Shown in pieces: positions 1 to 11,663 of a stretch of 64,000 nt of DNA. Where the stretch lies: positions 170,271,240 through 170,335,239 of the forward strand of contig CM043944.1 in assembly GCA_014529385.2 (NCBI GenBank), given 5' to 3'. The notes below the pieces were generated by a model that was not told the DNA's origin, searched no databases, and was given only the letters and a program-made list of their open reading frames with translations. The position numbers were made by a program, and so were the translations under genes. The DNA comes from Adiantum capillus-veneris. Its lineage: Eukaryota; Streptophyta; Polypodiopsida; Polypodiales; Pteridaceae. Position 1 is the first letter of the stretch; every line of letters starts with the position of its first letter.

Positions 1-408
1 TGCTACTAAACAATTAAATTAGACTTCTATAATACCAAAATTAATTTAGTGCCATGTCAGGAGCACTAGAGATGATCAGAAGCTTAAATAAAGCATTAGT
101 CAGCTGAGATAGTGGGTCGGCCGAATCAAAGTCAAAGAAGCAAGCAGAGTGAAGCGAGCAGTGTTAATCAAGAAATATCAGCCAAAATTAATGACTCAAA
201 GTGAACCTCAACAAGAGAGAGAACTGTATTATCCTCAAACCAGAGCGGGGAAGGACCAGAGAGAAAGGAGAGGGTACAAGAGATACTAACAGAGAGTGGT
301 TTTTCCAAATTTTAGAAGCATACCCATACAAGCAGTAGAAGCAGGAGAAGTAGAGGGTGTATGAGATAGTAATGGGGAACATTAAGATCCAGTTTAGGTT
401 TGAGGATT
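1..408 (-). other. Non-coding 3' internal part of G1
   Basis: Between the integrase C-terminus and the missing 3' LTR. No open frame with family resemblance and no match to the G1 LTR are seen. Probably the 3' untranslated internal region. Confidence 0.5.
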
Positions 409-1485
409 CTACGAAGATCGACAGTTGACTTTTGCCCCTTGACCGTCAACATACAGTATGAGAGCTTTTGATTCTAGCTGAACTCCTTCAAGGGTGGCTA
501 ATTGTACGGCCCCTTGGGGTAGAATCTCCATTACCTTGTATGGCCCTTGCCAGGCTGAGACCAACTTCTTTGCTTTTTTCAAATACTTAGCTTGATAAAG
601 TAGCACCAGTGCTCCTTGCGTTATTTTCGGTTTTCGGAGATGGCGATCATGCCATGCCTTGCGACGAAGCTGCTCTACTTCCAGAGCCAGGGAAGCCAAA
701 CTTCGGCTTTAAGACGAGAGACAGATGCCGACCCCAAATCTCCATTGACACGCAGACTACCGACTCGCGGAGATCCTGAGTTGAATTCAAAGGGTGCTAT
801 CGCTTCCAAACCGAAAGCTAATTGAAATGGGGTGTGATTGGTTGTGGCTTTGAAAGAAGTTCGGTATGCCCAAAGGGTGCCATGGATAGCTTGAGCCCAA
901 GTCGAAGGATGGAGATGACATGATTTCCACAGAAATGCTATCAGAACCTTATTGGTGCTCTCGGCCTGCCCGTTTGCTCTAGGAACAAGATTTTCGGTGA
1001 AAAATCTTGTAGTTGGCAAGCAAGGTTGAAATCGTTTCATTCACAAAGTGACTACCCCTATCACTGGTGATTTCCAGGGGACATCCAAACGTGCACAAAA
1101 TATTTTCGTAGAGGAACTTGGCTACAGTAGTGCCAGTGCAATCCGTTGTTGTCAGTACCTCTGTCCACTTTGTTGCATAATCTGTAGCCACTAGTAGATA
1201 CTTCTGATTTCCTGGTTGGGCGGAGGGAGCAATTGGACCCACAAAATCAATGCCCCATCTCTCAAAGGGTTGCCATGCCATAGAGACCTGTAGAGGACGG
1301 TTTGAATGCTTGCTTGGTTTAGGGCCACAGCGCTGACACACATCACATACTTTTACATAGGCAATTGCATCCCGAAAAACATAGGGCCACCATAAGCCAC
1401 ACTGAAGAATCTTTTGGGCAGTAATATGGCCAGGGTAATGGCCACCAGTGGGACCACTGTGGGCATCCTCCAAAATATACTCCAC
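409..1485 (-). pseudogene. Integrase of G1, frameshifted
   Basis: Integrase would insert the element cDNA into chromosomes. The N-terminal H2C2 zinc-binding region (about 1330-1450; CDVCQRC end) is followed by the catalytic core, with WGIDFVGP and DYATKWTE around the first Asp, SDRGSHF at the second Asp, and NGQAES with the Glu near 960. The C-terminal barrel-like region ends near 409 (WQGPYKV). Three reading frames are needed, with shifts between about 979 and 1040 and between 675 and 699, so the gene is broken. It follows the RNase H frame after one in-frame stop. Confidence 0.88.
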
Positions 1486-1508
1486 TTCATGAGGGGAGAC
1501 ACACCGCC

Positions 1509-2236
1509 TCAGAACACCATCCTGTCCTGACTTGTATAGTTGGCTCCAATCAGAGTGAATGGCCTAGACTTCAACAACAGTCGTCTCTTCTGCTGTGGAA
1601 AAGCGTTCTCTGGGTACACGCCAGTACAAAGCAGATGCAAAACATCGCCATACCATTCCGGAGTGGTATCCACCTTAAAGAGACTGCTATCTGAAAAGTC
1701 GTCTGCAACCCCCGTTGCTTCTTCACCCGTGTGAATGCGAGAGAGGTGGTCGGCAAGGACATGATGTTTGCGGGGCCTGAGTACCACTTCGAAATCAAAT
1801 TCTTGAAATAGGAGTAGCCATCGCCATACTCGACCTGCAACTTGCGGCTTGTTGAGCAGATAGCGCAGGGCATGGTGATCAATAATAACTGTGAAGTGGA
1901 CCCCTAATAAATAATGGCGAAATTTTTGCAGAGCATACACAATGGCTAAACCTTCCCTTTCTGTGGTGCTATAGTTGCGTTCTGCCTTGGTGAGTAGACG
2001 ACTTGCATAGTGAACAGGGCGATCCAGGTTGTACTCCTTACTAAGCTGAGTCAGCACAGCACCCACAGCCAGTTGACTGGCATCAGTATGCACATGAAAG
2101 GGAAGAGACTAATCGGGAGCGGGAGCTACTAGGATAGGCGCTTCAGTGAGGCGTTTTTTGAGGTATGCAAAAGCTTCAGCCTCTGCATTTGACCATTGAA
2201 AGGAAACAGTAGCACTGGTTAGGCGGGTTAGGGATT
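1509..2236 (-). pseudogene. RNase H domain of G1 pol
   Basis: Ty3-type RNase H degrades the RNA strand during reverse transcription. The frame starts in the RT-RNase H connection near 2236 (LNPLTRL) and shows FHVHTDAS with the first Asp, TEREGLAIVYAL with the Glu, and DHHALRYLL with the next Asp, then ADHLSR leading to the integrase linker. One in-frame stop near 2110 separates the connection from the domain. The upstream continuation is cut by the MITE at 2287-2460. Confidence 0.85.
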
Positions 2237-2286
2237 GAGCCACCTGTGCATACATGCGTATAAACCTGCGATGATAGCCTGTGTGG

Positions 2287-2460
2287 CATAGTTACCAGGA
2301 ACGGGAAACTGGAACGGGGAACGCGGAACTGCAATCGCCACAAAATGCCATTCCTTGTTACAGGTACTCACGTTTGAAACACGGCACGGGGATTCGGAAC
2401 GCGAACTTAGAATGGGAACGGGGAACGGAGACCTGAAAACGGCCATTCCCTGTTACTATG
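2287..2460. mobile_element. 174-bp hAT-like MITE inserted in G1 pol
   Basis: The ends are imperfect inverted repeats: CATAGTTACCAGGAACGGG at the left against CATAGTAACAGGGAATGGC read inward from the right, 14 of 19 matching. The flanking 8-mers CTGTGTGG (2279-2286) and TTGTGTAG (2461-2468) match at six of eight positions, as expected of an aged 8-bp duplication of the hAT type. Removing the block rejoins the RT-connection reading of G1. The inside is GGAAC-rich and non-coding. Superfamily assignment is inferred from duplication length and terminal sequence only. Confidence 0.7.
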
Positions 2461-2468
2461 TTGTGTAG

Positions 2469-3574
2469 CCTACAAAGCTTTGCACCCCTTTTGGGTTGAT
2501 GGCAGGTGGTAACTTTAAGATTGCCATGATCTTCTCTGGGTCAGGCGCTAAACCTTTAGCAGACACCACATGGCCTAGAAGTGTGCCCTTAGTGACCAAA
2601 AAATGACATTTGTTAGGATTTAGCTTTAGGCGTGCCTCTCTGCACTTGAGGAAGACGGCAGAGAGCTAAGCGAGGTGTTCCTCTAGATTTTCCACTGGGG
2701 TTGAACATTGAGCACCTGAGAAGGTCGAAAAATCGTCCATGAAGATGCGAAGATGATCCGTAAGTAGAGTAAAAAAGATGAGATATACCACCCGATTGAA
2801 AGAAGGTAGAGCGTTTTTCAACCCAAAAGACATTCTAGTGTAAATAAAAATACCCCAAGGAGTCACAAAGGCTGTTTTAAGTTGATCACCTGGATGGATG
2901 CCCAACTGATTGTATCCACTGAACCCATCCATGAAACTGTACAATACATGCCATGCTACATCTGCTAGCACACGCTTAGTGAAAGGTGTGGGAAAGCCAT
3001 CGGGGATAGTTACCTTGTTCAGAGCGCGGTAATCCACGCACACCTGGATTTTATTGGACTGCTTCTTAGGCGCTATCACCATGGGTGATAACCACTCAGA
3101 GTGCTCCATAGGTACAATGATCTCTACCTCTTGTATTTATTCTAGCTCTGACTTGACCGCCTCAGCATACTTTAGGTTGAGCTTGTAAGCTCGGCCTCTT
3201 ACCGGCTTAGCCACTTCAACCAGAGGTATAGTGTGGCCACCCAATTCTGGTGGGATCCCCTCCAAATCCTTGTAGGACCAGGCAAAAACATCTTTAAAAG
3301 AGTGTATAAAAGAGACTACCTGATTGAGTAACACGGGATGCTCCCATAACCAGGCTACTAAGAGTACGTGCTGAGGGTTGTCAGGATCTCCCAGGTTGAC
3401 TTCTTTGACCGGGTCAGGAGGTGTAGCTGGAGAGGGTGCTTCAGAAGATGAGAAGTGAGCTGCCTCTTGGAGCTTCGAGACATCATGGGCTGGGGTTTGA
3501 TCGATTGGAAATTTTTCATATTCCTCTTGTAGCCATCCTGGTGAAAGCTCCTCGAAGGGTAAGTCTTCAGACAC
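2469..3574 (-). pseudogene. Reverse transcriptase and pol N-terminus of G1
   Basis: Encodes the pol linker (3137-3574, containing DVFAWSYKDLEGIPPEL) and the RT palm (2666-3109): VCVDYRALNK, PTPF, SGYNQL, and the catalytic box FMDDF, a Ty3-type variant of YVDD. At least two in-frame stops are visible: TAA near 3134 and TAG at 2664-2666. The remainder, 2469-2663, is the start of the RT-RNase H connection. The protein would copy element RNA into cDNA. It reads on directly from the protease region. Confidence 0.88.
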
Positions 3575-3735
3575 ATAGCATAGTGCTTTTGAGTGGGCGA
3601 GGCGTCAGACCCGGGAGATGTTAGAGGAAGAGGTGGAACATTTGCGAGCTCATGCAGAGGAGATTTCTTCCCTCTTCCGTGATGTGTTATAGGCTCACCA
3701 AGGCCGACGGCTTCCATCATAGGAACACTTGAATC

Positions 3736-4338
3736 CTAGTCATTAGGGACAAACACACTTGATTCATTGATTGGCACACTTTCTGCTGTAGGACTTGGGA
3801 CACTGGTGTCGGCCTGAAGGGCTGGGAGAGAGAGTGTTACAGGCACAGGTGAGGGTTGAATGGAGACCACATAGCACGGCATCGATAAAGTAGCTTCCAA
3901 CCATTGCAACAGGTCTTCGTCCGACCCGTCAGGTGGGATGGGCTGCTCGGGAGCGAGGTTGGACTGTACTGACAATGAGCTGTGATGAACCACTGGATCC
4001 ATACCACCTTTGAGTCGAATTGGTTGCATGGGAGAGCCAGGCGTATGTATCCACATGGCGTCATTTCCCCAATGATGAAGTGCCTTAGTATGCCTCAACC
4101 ATGGTCTACCAATAAGCAAAGGAAACCTTCCCTCCACCTTGGGCAGACTGACCACCACGAACTCCAAGCTAAATGTGAAGTCTTGTACCTTCAAAGGCAC
4201 CCGATCTACTATTCCCACAGGATATACTGTCCTCTGGTCCGCCAATGTAACAATGAAAGGAGCATGGCGGGAAGGCTGCAGACCTAAAGCCAACATAGTA
4301 AACTCCGGCATCATATTTATCCCAGATCCACCATCCAC
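3736..4338 (-). pseudogene. Aspartic protease of G1
   Basis: Retropepsin-like domain that would process Gag-Pol. The active site appears as [11 protein letters not shown] near 4330, with Asp-Gly-Gly replacing the usual Asp-Ser/Thr-Gly. LLIGRPWL near 4105 is the conserved second half. A TAA at 4352-4354 separates it from gag, and the 3' tail (3575-3735) leads to pol in a shifted frame. The paralogous domain in G4 has the same DGGSG, so the variant belongs to the family rather than being decay. Confidence 0.85.
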
Positions 4339-4353
4339 TATGACACCTGAGAA

Positions 4354-6554
4354 TTAATGCCCAAGAATAGACACAGTGAGACGAGGACTTTTGTAGTCGG
4401 TAAGGGGAGCAGCTGGATAAGAAATCATGTAAGACTCTGAAGGCTGTACCGGGAGATGCCCGCCACTAGGCCCCACACCCGGGTACAGAGACTGAATGAC
4501 TGAGAGGGTGTCACTTTTGAGGGCTGCATCTAGCCGGAGCATCTCATAGAGGGACACTTGTTGAAAGGTGTTCTTCAAGATTGCTTCCACTGTGGGCTTA
4601 GCTCCTACAATCTGGGCTTCCTCGGAAACTTTGACCTGTTGCAAGTCAGCCACTGCTGCCAGGAAGGCTCCATCAATGTCCGAAAGCATAGAGACTGGCC
4701 TACAATTTTCACCACTTAAGGGTTCGACATTTTGATCTGGTTGCGGAAGTGATGGACGAGATGGTCCTGTTGGTAATGTTAGACCCAGGGCTGCTCTTTG
4801 TGCCCGAGTGAGCACACCAGCGAGCTCTGCCACTTGTTGTGGCCGAACTGTATGAGTAGCAGGTGTTGGCTGAGGGGTGGTGTTCACTGTGATTAGATTG
4901 ATCTTTGGGAATGTGAATTCTTGTTGGTTTTGAGTCGGCGGGCCTAAAGATGAGGATGCCCTTTGCTTAGGACAATCCTTACTGTAGTGGTCCTTAGACT
5001 CCCGACAATGTCTGCAAGGAGGAGACCCTTCAGGTAAGGACACTTACTTTGGTTATGCCCATATTCACCACATCTGTAGCATAAGATGGGCCGATTAGAC
5101 GGACAAAACGGGGGACGAGGTGGTCGCTGCTCTTGTTGCTGCATGGAGTTGGAGGCTGAGGTGTAGAAGCTCTGAGGAGCTGAAGCAGCCTGAGTATAAA
5201 ACTTTTGATGTGGAAACGTGCTTGACATACCTTGGACAGTAGGGGTATTGAGCAAAGGTGGCATGTAAGTTTGATGGCCATAGGGGGAGACCATATTAGA
5301 TGTTGGTGCTAGCCCTTGTTGGAGAGAAGGACCTAGGCTTTGTTGTATTTGCCGCAGTCCTTTGATATAGTAGCAATCCTTGTCTTCATGCCCCGACTTT
5401 TCGCAGAAGTGGCAATATGCTCGAAGGGGACAATCCTGTGGAGGGTGTCCTGGAGAGCGACACGAGCTGCACCATACCATAGCTTTAGTCTCCTACTGCG
5501 ACCGAAGCTCTTCTAGCTCTCTCTTGATTTGATCCAAAGCCTCGTGATGTGGGGACTTCTCTTGTCTGAATGGGATTGATTTCTCCTCTTGAAGAGCGCG
5601 TTGTAGTTTTAGGGCTTCAAGTTCCATGTGTAAAGAAGTCAATGGATCAGAAGGACTTTCCGAAAACACTGAGGGGGTCTCTACCTGCGAGGAGTTGGTG
5701 AACAACTTCCTTGCTCCCTCTATCCTAGTAGCAGCCACGATAAACTCCTCCACAGGGGCGTCCGGTCGGAGACTCTCTCGGAGTTTTTGCTGAGAAGTTT
5801 TGGGAAGCGCCTTCTCCACCCACTTCTTAACCATAAATTCATTGGGTTGCTGGGGAAGCTTGGCAACCAGAGACTTGGTTTTAGTCATAAGCTCTACAAA
5901 AGTCTCCTCTGGCTGGAGCACCATGTTGGCCAACTAATCCAAAACCTTCTCCTAGTTGTCACCTGGCCTGAATGCTGCACAGAACTGTTGTCTTAAGGCT
6001 GCCCAAGTTGCAAAATGGTTCTCTGCAAACTGGTTGTACCATCTGTCAGCTAAGCCATCCAAGGTAGATGGAAAGAGTACTAAATAAGCATCTTCTCTGT
6101 TAAGACCACGACCCCTACAGAGAGATACAAACCTCCTTACATGGTCGTCAACATCTTCTGAAGAGAGTCCTTTGAAGGTAGGGAACTTGATGTTCACCTT
6201 GGCCAAAACACTTGCCAAGGCCTCCATGGCCCCTTGCTCCAGAGCCCGTTGCTCAATAGCCTGCTGTAGCAAAATAGGAGAAAGCTTTACTGGAGAAGGT
6301 GATCTGGAAGATGTGGAACCGGATGGAGGAATGGGTGATGTCGTATGTGGAGGTATGGGTGATGGGGTTGATGAACTTCTACTAGGTACCAGGGTCCTCT
6401 TCTGTTGTAGTACTTCAGAGGACTCAGTAGTACACTTTGACGCTCGACTGACCGCCTTGTATGTGTCATGCAGCAACCACCAATCCAACCAAGCTTTGGG
6501 CAAGAAAACCTTGAACTGGCTAAAGACTGGTCTAGACTCTACTAGACCAGGCAA
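4354..6554 (-). pseudogene. Gag of G1 with four CCHC knuckles
   Basis: The capsid part (5493-6554) has the retrotransposon Gag core, including [19 protein letters not shown] and the LxPEETF region. It is followed by a charged linker and then four consecutive CCHC-type zinc knuckles: CSSCRSPGH..., CHFCEKSGH..., CYRCGEYGH... and CRHCRESKDH..., between about 5480 and 4950. Gag packages element RNA. A TAG near 5935 replaces a Glu codon present in G4, and a frameshift occurs between 4944 and 5043. Four knuckles is more than the usual one or two. Confidence 0.85.
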
Positions 6555-6816
6555 GTGACTAGACCCAGGCTGGACCAGGGTCGAGGAGGGCTAGACCAGG
6601 GACGAGGAGGTCTAGACCAGGGACGAGGGCTGGTTGGACCAGGGCGAGAGATGACTAGGGCGAGAGAGGACTAGCCCAGTTGGACCAGGGCGAGAGGAGA
6701 ACAGTGCGAGGCAAGGTAGGAGAAGCTAGATAGACCCAACTAGCTTCAACATTTGTACCTCACAGAGAGTGAGACTTCAGCTGATGTCCCACCGTGATCG
6801 CCAAAATGAGAGCACC
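6555..6816 (-). other. G1 leader with CTAGACCAGGG-type short repeats and primer site
   Basis: Between LTR and gag lie degenerate repeats of GGACCAGGG and GCGAGAG (6560-6710). A TGGCGATCACGGTGGGAC primer-like site, read on the minus strand (about 6787-6804), sits a few bases from the LTR and is identical in G4. The tRNA is not assigned. Confidence 0.6.
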
Positions 6817-7380
6817 TGTAGCGCAGATAGTGTGTCGTGCTCTCTACAGTGGGTGCTCCTCAGTGCAATGTGCGCGACAATCTCACTCAAAACAGACTGA
6901 AACAGGAAACAATAGACAACAACTGAGCTCACAGAGACACAACAGCAGCAGTAGACCACAACAAATGACTCGACTATCTCAAAGAACTAATACAGACTCT
7001 GGTGTGGCAGCACACTCAGCTCCAGCCCAAGACTCTTAGGTACAATGGGGTGTCGAGGCTCAGATGTGCAGGGATGGTGAAGACGTGTTGTGTGTATAGA
7101 TTCACTCTAGACGACTAAGTAAAGATAATCCTGACCAAACCGCTACTACTCATATATACAACCATAAAGAGCCACCAACGACTCATAAATGAGAGCATCT
7201 AAGTCTATCTCCACTGGGTGGCGATGGTGACCTGGCCACGAAGTCCACTAAACCACCGTATCCCTGCCACGTGTCACCGCCCAGCGAGTCCGTCGAGTAT
7301 AAACCGACCAGACCAAAGACCAACTGTAAAGTCCAAACTGTACTAACTATCCTGTGAAAGTGACACTGTAGCTTGCTACA
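6817..7380 (-). repeat. 5' LTR of G1 (564 bp)
   Basis: Plus-strand ends are TGTAGCGC and CTTGCTACA, the TG...CA form expected of an LTR. The sequence aligns, reverse-complemented, with the 587-bp LTRs of G4 along its whole length. The motif CGACTAAGT near 7111 and the TATAA at 7298 lie in the LTR. The base following is CATAC, a candidate duplication that can only be tested outside the window. Confidence 0.85.
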
Positions 7381-7550
7381 CATACCTTTCAGCTTTTCAT
7401 GAGAAATCTGCATACATCCGTGTTCATTCATGAGTGAAACGTGCTCAACGTACAATATGGCATGCCTATAAAAAGGGATCACATAAAGATGTTGACTAAA
7501 ATACAGGAAACGATCACGAATGAAACACTCGAACAATGCGTGCTGACTGA

Positions 7551-8887
7551 TCACTCGAACACATGTGGGGGTTCTTTGGACCTAGGCTCGAGAGCCAAGA
7601 TCGGTTCTTCGTGTTTGATCGAGTCTTCTTGTGGGGGTTCTGTTGACCTCGACTCGAGAGCCAAGATCCGTTCTTCGTGATTGATCAAATCCGCAATGAG
7701 GTTAGCTTCACTAGAGAAAGTGTCAACTAACACATCATCCTTGTGAAAAATCACTTCATCTTCATGCAAATCATCATGCTTGTGAGAAATCACATCTTGA
7801 TCATCATGCTCCTTATCATTGTCATCCAAATCATCATGCTTGTCATCGTCATGCAATTCTTCATGCTTATCATCATCATGCAAATCATGTGTGTCATGCT
7901 TTGGAGAAGAAAAGACTGAAAGAGTCTCCTTCTCGTGATCCTCTTGCATTTGTGCCTTCACATGAGAAAAGAGTCGCAACAACTCGTGCATGTGTCGGTC
8001 GTTCATTGCTTGTCTTGCTTTGTTCTCGCGATCAAATGCTGCTTGTCTGTCTTTGTTCTCGCGATCAAATTTTGCTTCTCTTTCTTTGTTCTCGCGACCA
8101 ACTTTGCTTCTCGTGCTTTGGCTTCCAAGCGTGCTTGCTCGTGCTCACGCTCTATGGCTGCCATTCTTTCTTCGTGTTCACGCTCTATTTCTGCTTTTCT
8201 TTCTGCGGCCTCCAAGCGTGCTTGCTCGCGCTTACGCTCGAAGTCGATCATTTTTTCTACTTTTCTTGCTTCGCGTTCTAACTTTCTTTCCATAAACAAC
8301 AGCTTCAACTCCTCCATAGGAGTTAGTGCAATCCTTGGCCTAGATGGGGAAGGGGGATGGTGGGGAAAATTCGTCTTCGCCTCTCTCATGTTCATCACCT
8401 CCAAGCGAAGTATCCATTCCGCTTCGAGTGATGACCATCCACTGAAGTCTTGGGTTCTTGTGGATTCTTGTGGTCTTGGGTTCTTAAGTTCACGAGGAAC
8501 TTGGGTTCTTGGGGGTCTTGGTTCTTGGGGTTCTTGAGTTCTTGAGGTTCTTGCGGGTCTTGAGGTTCTTGAGGGTCTTGAGGGTCTTGGGGTTCTTGAG
8601 GGTCTTGAGGGTCTTGGGGTTCTTGAGGTTCTTGAGTTCGGGAGGTTCTTGCGGTTCTTGAGGTTCTTCTTTAGCTTCCAATCTGTGTTAGAGAAGGATC
8701 TTCTCTTCACCCGAGCTCTTCTCTTTTCCGCGGGCGCACCCCTTGGTGGCCTTGCGCTCACACCAAGGTTGCTTTTTCCCATCTCACGTCGATTGGCCGG
8801 CCTCAAAGTGCACGGTTCGCTCTCAATGAGTGAAAAGAGGCACAAGGGGAGGTTGGACAAGCCCTTCTTTCTTGGGTTTCCTGTCAC
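7551..8887 (-). pseudogene. Probable Gag of G2, coiled coil and acidic tail
   Basis: The ATG at 8887 lies 127 bases after the primer site. The product begins basic, then has a TPRPSRPS-type repeat encoded by a 21- to 24-bp minisatellite (about 8500-8660), then a long charged helix (about 8005-8290) with ERxxEQARLEA and repeated FDRENKxRQA units. It ends in an Asp-His-rich tail (7720-7900). The frame is lost once near 8100, where one base is missing relative to the neighbouring repeat unit; without that loss the two frames at 8003-8887 and 7551-8006 read as one protein of about 440 residues. No capsid motif or zinc knuckle is recognised. The Gag call rests on position next to the LTR and primer site. 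Confidence 0.6.
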
Positions 8888-9013
8888 TCTTCAAAAACAC
8901 GATTCGGAATCGACACGCCCAAGAGGACTTGGGTTACGTGCGACCTCAACAAGCAAAAAAAAATTATGTGGTTCTTGTGGTTCTTTCCTTGAGTGATAAA
9001 GAACACTGCCAAA

Positions 9014-9025
9014 GCTCTGATACCA
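9014..9025 (-). other. Primer binding site of G2 (initiator-Met tRNA)
   Basis: Minus strand reads TGGTATCAGAGC, the standard complement of the 3' end of plant initiator methionine tRNA, one base from the LTR at 9027. Confidence 0.9.
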
Positions 9026-9026
9026 A

Positions 9027-10272
9027 TGTAAGGTGCAGCGGATGTGAATGTTGAACTTTGCTCATGATGAGTGCTCCGAACTGTGCTCAAGGGTTCCTTT
9101 TACTTACGGAAGGGAGAGCCTTCCGTTCCTTTAGTGAGAGAGTGCAATGGACACAAACAAAGTGGTGAACACTGTTAATGAAGGTGCTGAGACTGAGAGA
9201 TAGAGAGAGAGAAGAATACGACACCAGAATGTTGTCAAACCCTCCACCAAAGGCCCCACTCTCTATGGCAAGAGCGGTCTACTATTGATTGCACAAATCT
9301 CTACAATGCTTGGACTTGCCGACGATGTCAACAACGATGAGAACAACGACGAGACGGGCTGAAATCTGAAAATGTTAATGGTTGAAATCTGCAATTCTTT
9401 ATCTGCTAAATGCTGACTCTATGTCGATGACGATGTCGATGGCGACGATGCGACGACAATGCGCTGAAAACGCAAAGGCTGAAATCTGCGTTTTCCAGGC
9501 TGAAACTGCAAACTTCGCGGAATCTGACCGTGCGGCGAGGATCTGCTTGCGGAAAGGTGAGATCTGCGAGGTTCGGGACTCCTACTGCGTGTACTGACTG
9601 CTGAAAACTAAAAAAGCTAGTGTTCTTGATGGTCTTGTCGCGAAGATCTGCAAAAACGCTCAGGATCAGTCTGATGCAAAAACGCTAGGGATGATTCTCT
9701 ACTCTGCTCCAAAACGCTAGGCTGACTTCTGCCCTGCAATGGAATCTGATAACGCTAGAGGACCTACTGGTCTTGCTGTTGCCAAGAATCTGCAATTGCA
9801 AAAACGTTGGCTAGCCTGATGCAAAAATGCTAGGTTCTCAGATGGCTGAAAACGCTAGGTCTACTGTGGGTGTTGGTCATGCTGAGAAGTTGCCTGTTGA
9901 GCAAGGTGCTCCTGCTGCCTCTTCTACCAGAAAGTGCTAGCGCTAGGTTTCTATATATACAAACTTAGCAAAATTTCCCTACCTAGTTTCCAACAAAAGT
10001 CACTTAATAAATAAGTGAAAAATGTCAAAAATAGGGAAAATAGGTTTATGCATTGTAAAAATGCTCCTTATGGGTTCTGATGGAAATCTGATGATCATGA
10101 TGTGTGCAACCGGAGGATATGCATCTATTCTAAGTGTCTAGACATGCACGGTCTGCGAACAGACTCACAAAAGTGCCAGACACTTCCTATACTAGATTGA
10201 CTTGACTGAACTGAACCCTGGTCATGATGTAGCTTGTCCACAGACACATAGGGTTGGATGTGTCACGTGACA
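9027..10272 (-). repeat. 5' LTR of G2 (1246 bp)
   Basis: Plus-strand ends are TGTAAGGTG and CACGTGACA. Aligns with the solo LTR at 11782-12975. Internally it is a patchwork of degenerate AAAACGCTAGG and CTGAAATCTGC motifs (9360-9930), and GACGATG runs near 9320-9470. A TATATA box-like site at about 9952 is followed by the end region. Confidence 0.85.
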
Positions 10273-10297
10273 TTAACTTACTCTTCTGGCCTTTTTC

Positions 10298-11663
10298 TTG
10301 TGCCCTAGGACCTGTTGGTTGTGTCATGGCCTCCCATGTCCACTAACACATCAATCTGAATCTTTGGAACTCTCTCATGAACTATCAGATGCTTCCCTTG
10401 GTTCTTCAGAACTCTCTCACGAACTATCAGCCGGTTCCCTTGGTTCTTTCTTAGGACGTTTCCGAAAGACATGTCCTTGTTTACCACAACCACTTTCCCT
10501 CTTTGAAGTACTCAGCACGCTGCTCTTCTGTCAATTTGGCCCTATGAATTTCTTCTTTTGATTCTACATGCACTTACAAGACTCTTGCCCCATTGAGGGG
10601 GACATTGGCTTGTCCGTACTCCGTCAGATAAGTCAATGATCCAGTATGCATACCAAAACCTTCCTTGGCATGTCCCATAAGCCTTCAAATGGAGTGGGAC
10701 TTTTGCTTTAGGCAATACCATCAAATCTCTTTTGGTAGTCCGCAATAAAACCACTCAATCTAATCCTTCAAGGCGATCCTCCCGAAACGAGGACACTAGC
10801 AAAAAGGTATCCCGAAACCTCTCGCAATAGTCAACCAAAGTGTCTTCCCCTTTTTCATTCTCAAATGATGCAAAGCCGTGATGACATCTTCTTCATATTC
10901 TTTCATTAACCAAGCTGAAGTAAAAATTCTCTTGAATTTTATCCACTTCTTAGGTGCTTCTCTATGCAACAGTAGAGTGGACCACCATGTATCGGCATTA
11001 CCTTTCAAGTAAGATGCCACCCTTTGTACCTTGGAGGCTTTCGAGAAACGTCCTATAAAAAGAATTGTCAAACTGCTATATAAATGTAAGGGCTCAATGG
11101 GTGCCCTTGTAGCCTGCAAACGTATCAAACTTAACTGCTTGACCCCATCCTTGAACTCCTTAGTCTTCTTGCTCTTTTTTCCCATTATCTGAACTGTCAG
11201 AAGAGGATGAGGTCTCCTCCTCTGAACTACTAGATTGCAGTATATGCTTTCTAGACTTTTTCTTAGATTTGCTTTTCTTGGTCTTTCTCCGCTTCTTCCA
11301 CTTTTTCTCATCCTCACTGAAACTAGAGGAAGAGCAACTTTCGGAACTGTTTGAAGACGAAGAAAAATTTGGGTCATCATCAAAACAAACATAGTTCTAG
11401 GATCAATCTTTTCACAAGTGTCAAACTCCAATTGACGTCGGTAGTCTATCTTGTCAAGATCCCCTGTCGGAAATTTGCAATGCTCTCTTGAATCATCGGA
11501 AGGAGACTTGCTTCCATTGGAATCTCCATTGGTTTCTTTTGTTTCCTCGCTAGGATTTGGGTTTTCTTCATCTCCCCGCAGACGAGTAGTCGGAGGGGTG
11601 TCGTCTTTGTTGAATTCACTACAAGATCGTATGTGTGCTGCAGGTAGAAGAAGAATCGTCTAA
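10298..11663 (-). pseudogene. Gag of S1, broken
   Basis: Matches the S2 gag in order. An N-terminal segment near 11600 is followed by a basic/acidic region near 11200-11350 that is Ser/Asp-rich in S2. The Gag core follows with [19 protein letters not shown] and WLMKEYEEDVITALHHLRM (10800-11010), and a decayed CCHC knuckle lies near 10450-10490 (GCGKQGH readable in one frame). Several frames are required. Role: nucleocapsid of the element. Confidence 0.75.

Larger units (their letters stand above)
1..7380 (-). mobile_element. Ty3/Gypsy LTR retrotransposon G1, 3' LTR outside window
   Basis: Read on the minus strand, this is a Ty3-order element: 5' LTR (6817-7380), leader, gag, protease, reverse transcriptase, RNase H, integrase. 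The order protease-RT-RNase H-integrase is diagnostic of Ty3/Gypsy rather than Copia. The 3' LTR must lie left of base 1, because bases 1-408 do not match the 5' LTR. Coding parts carry several stops and frameshifts, and a 174-bp MITE sits inside pol, so the copy is dead. It belongs to the same family as G4 (42068-47850): LTRs, primer site and gag are clearly alike. It appears to be inserted in G2, whose gag starts just right of its LTR. Confidence 0.9.
7381..10272 (-). mobile_element. LTR retroelement G2, pol lost or displaced by G1
   Basis: The minus-strand element consists of 5' LTR 9027-10272, initiator-Met primer site 9014-9025, and gag 8887-7551. Its left part is interrupted by G1, whose LTR ends at 7380, so pol and the 3' LTR would lie beyond G1, left of the window. 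A second LTR of the same family is a solo LTR at 11782-12975. Whether it is Ty3 or Copia cannot be told without pol. Confidence 0.7.

Noticed and set aside
2228-2446. 72-codon frame in the G1 pol gap
   Set aside because: It lies almost wholly within the MITE and has no family resemblance.
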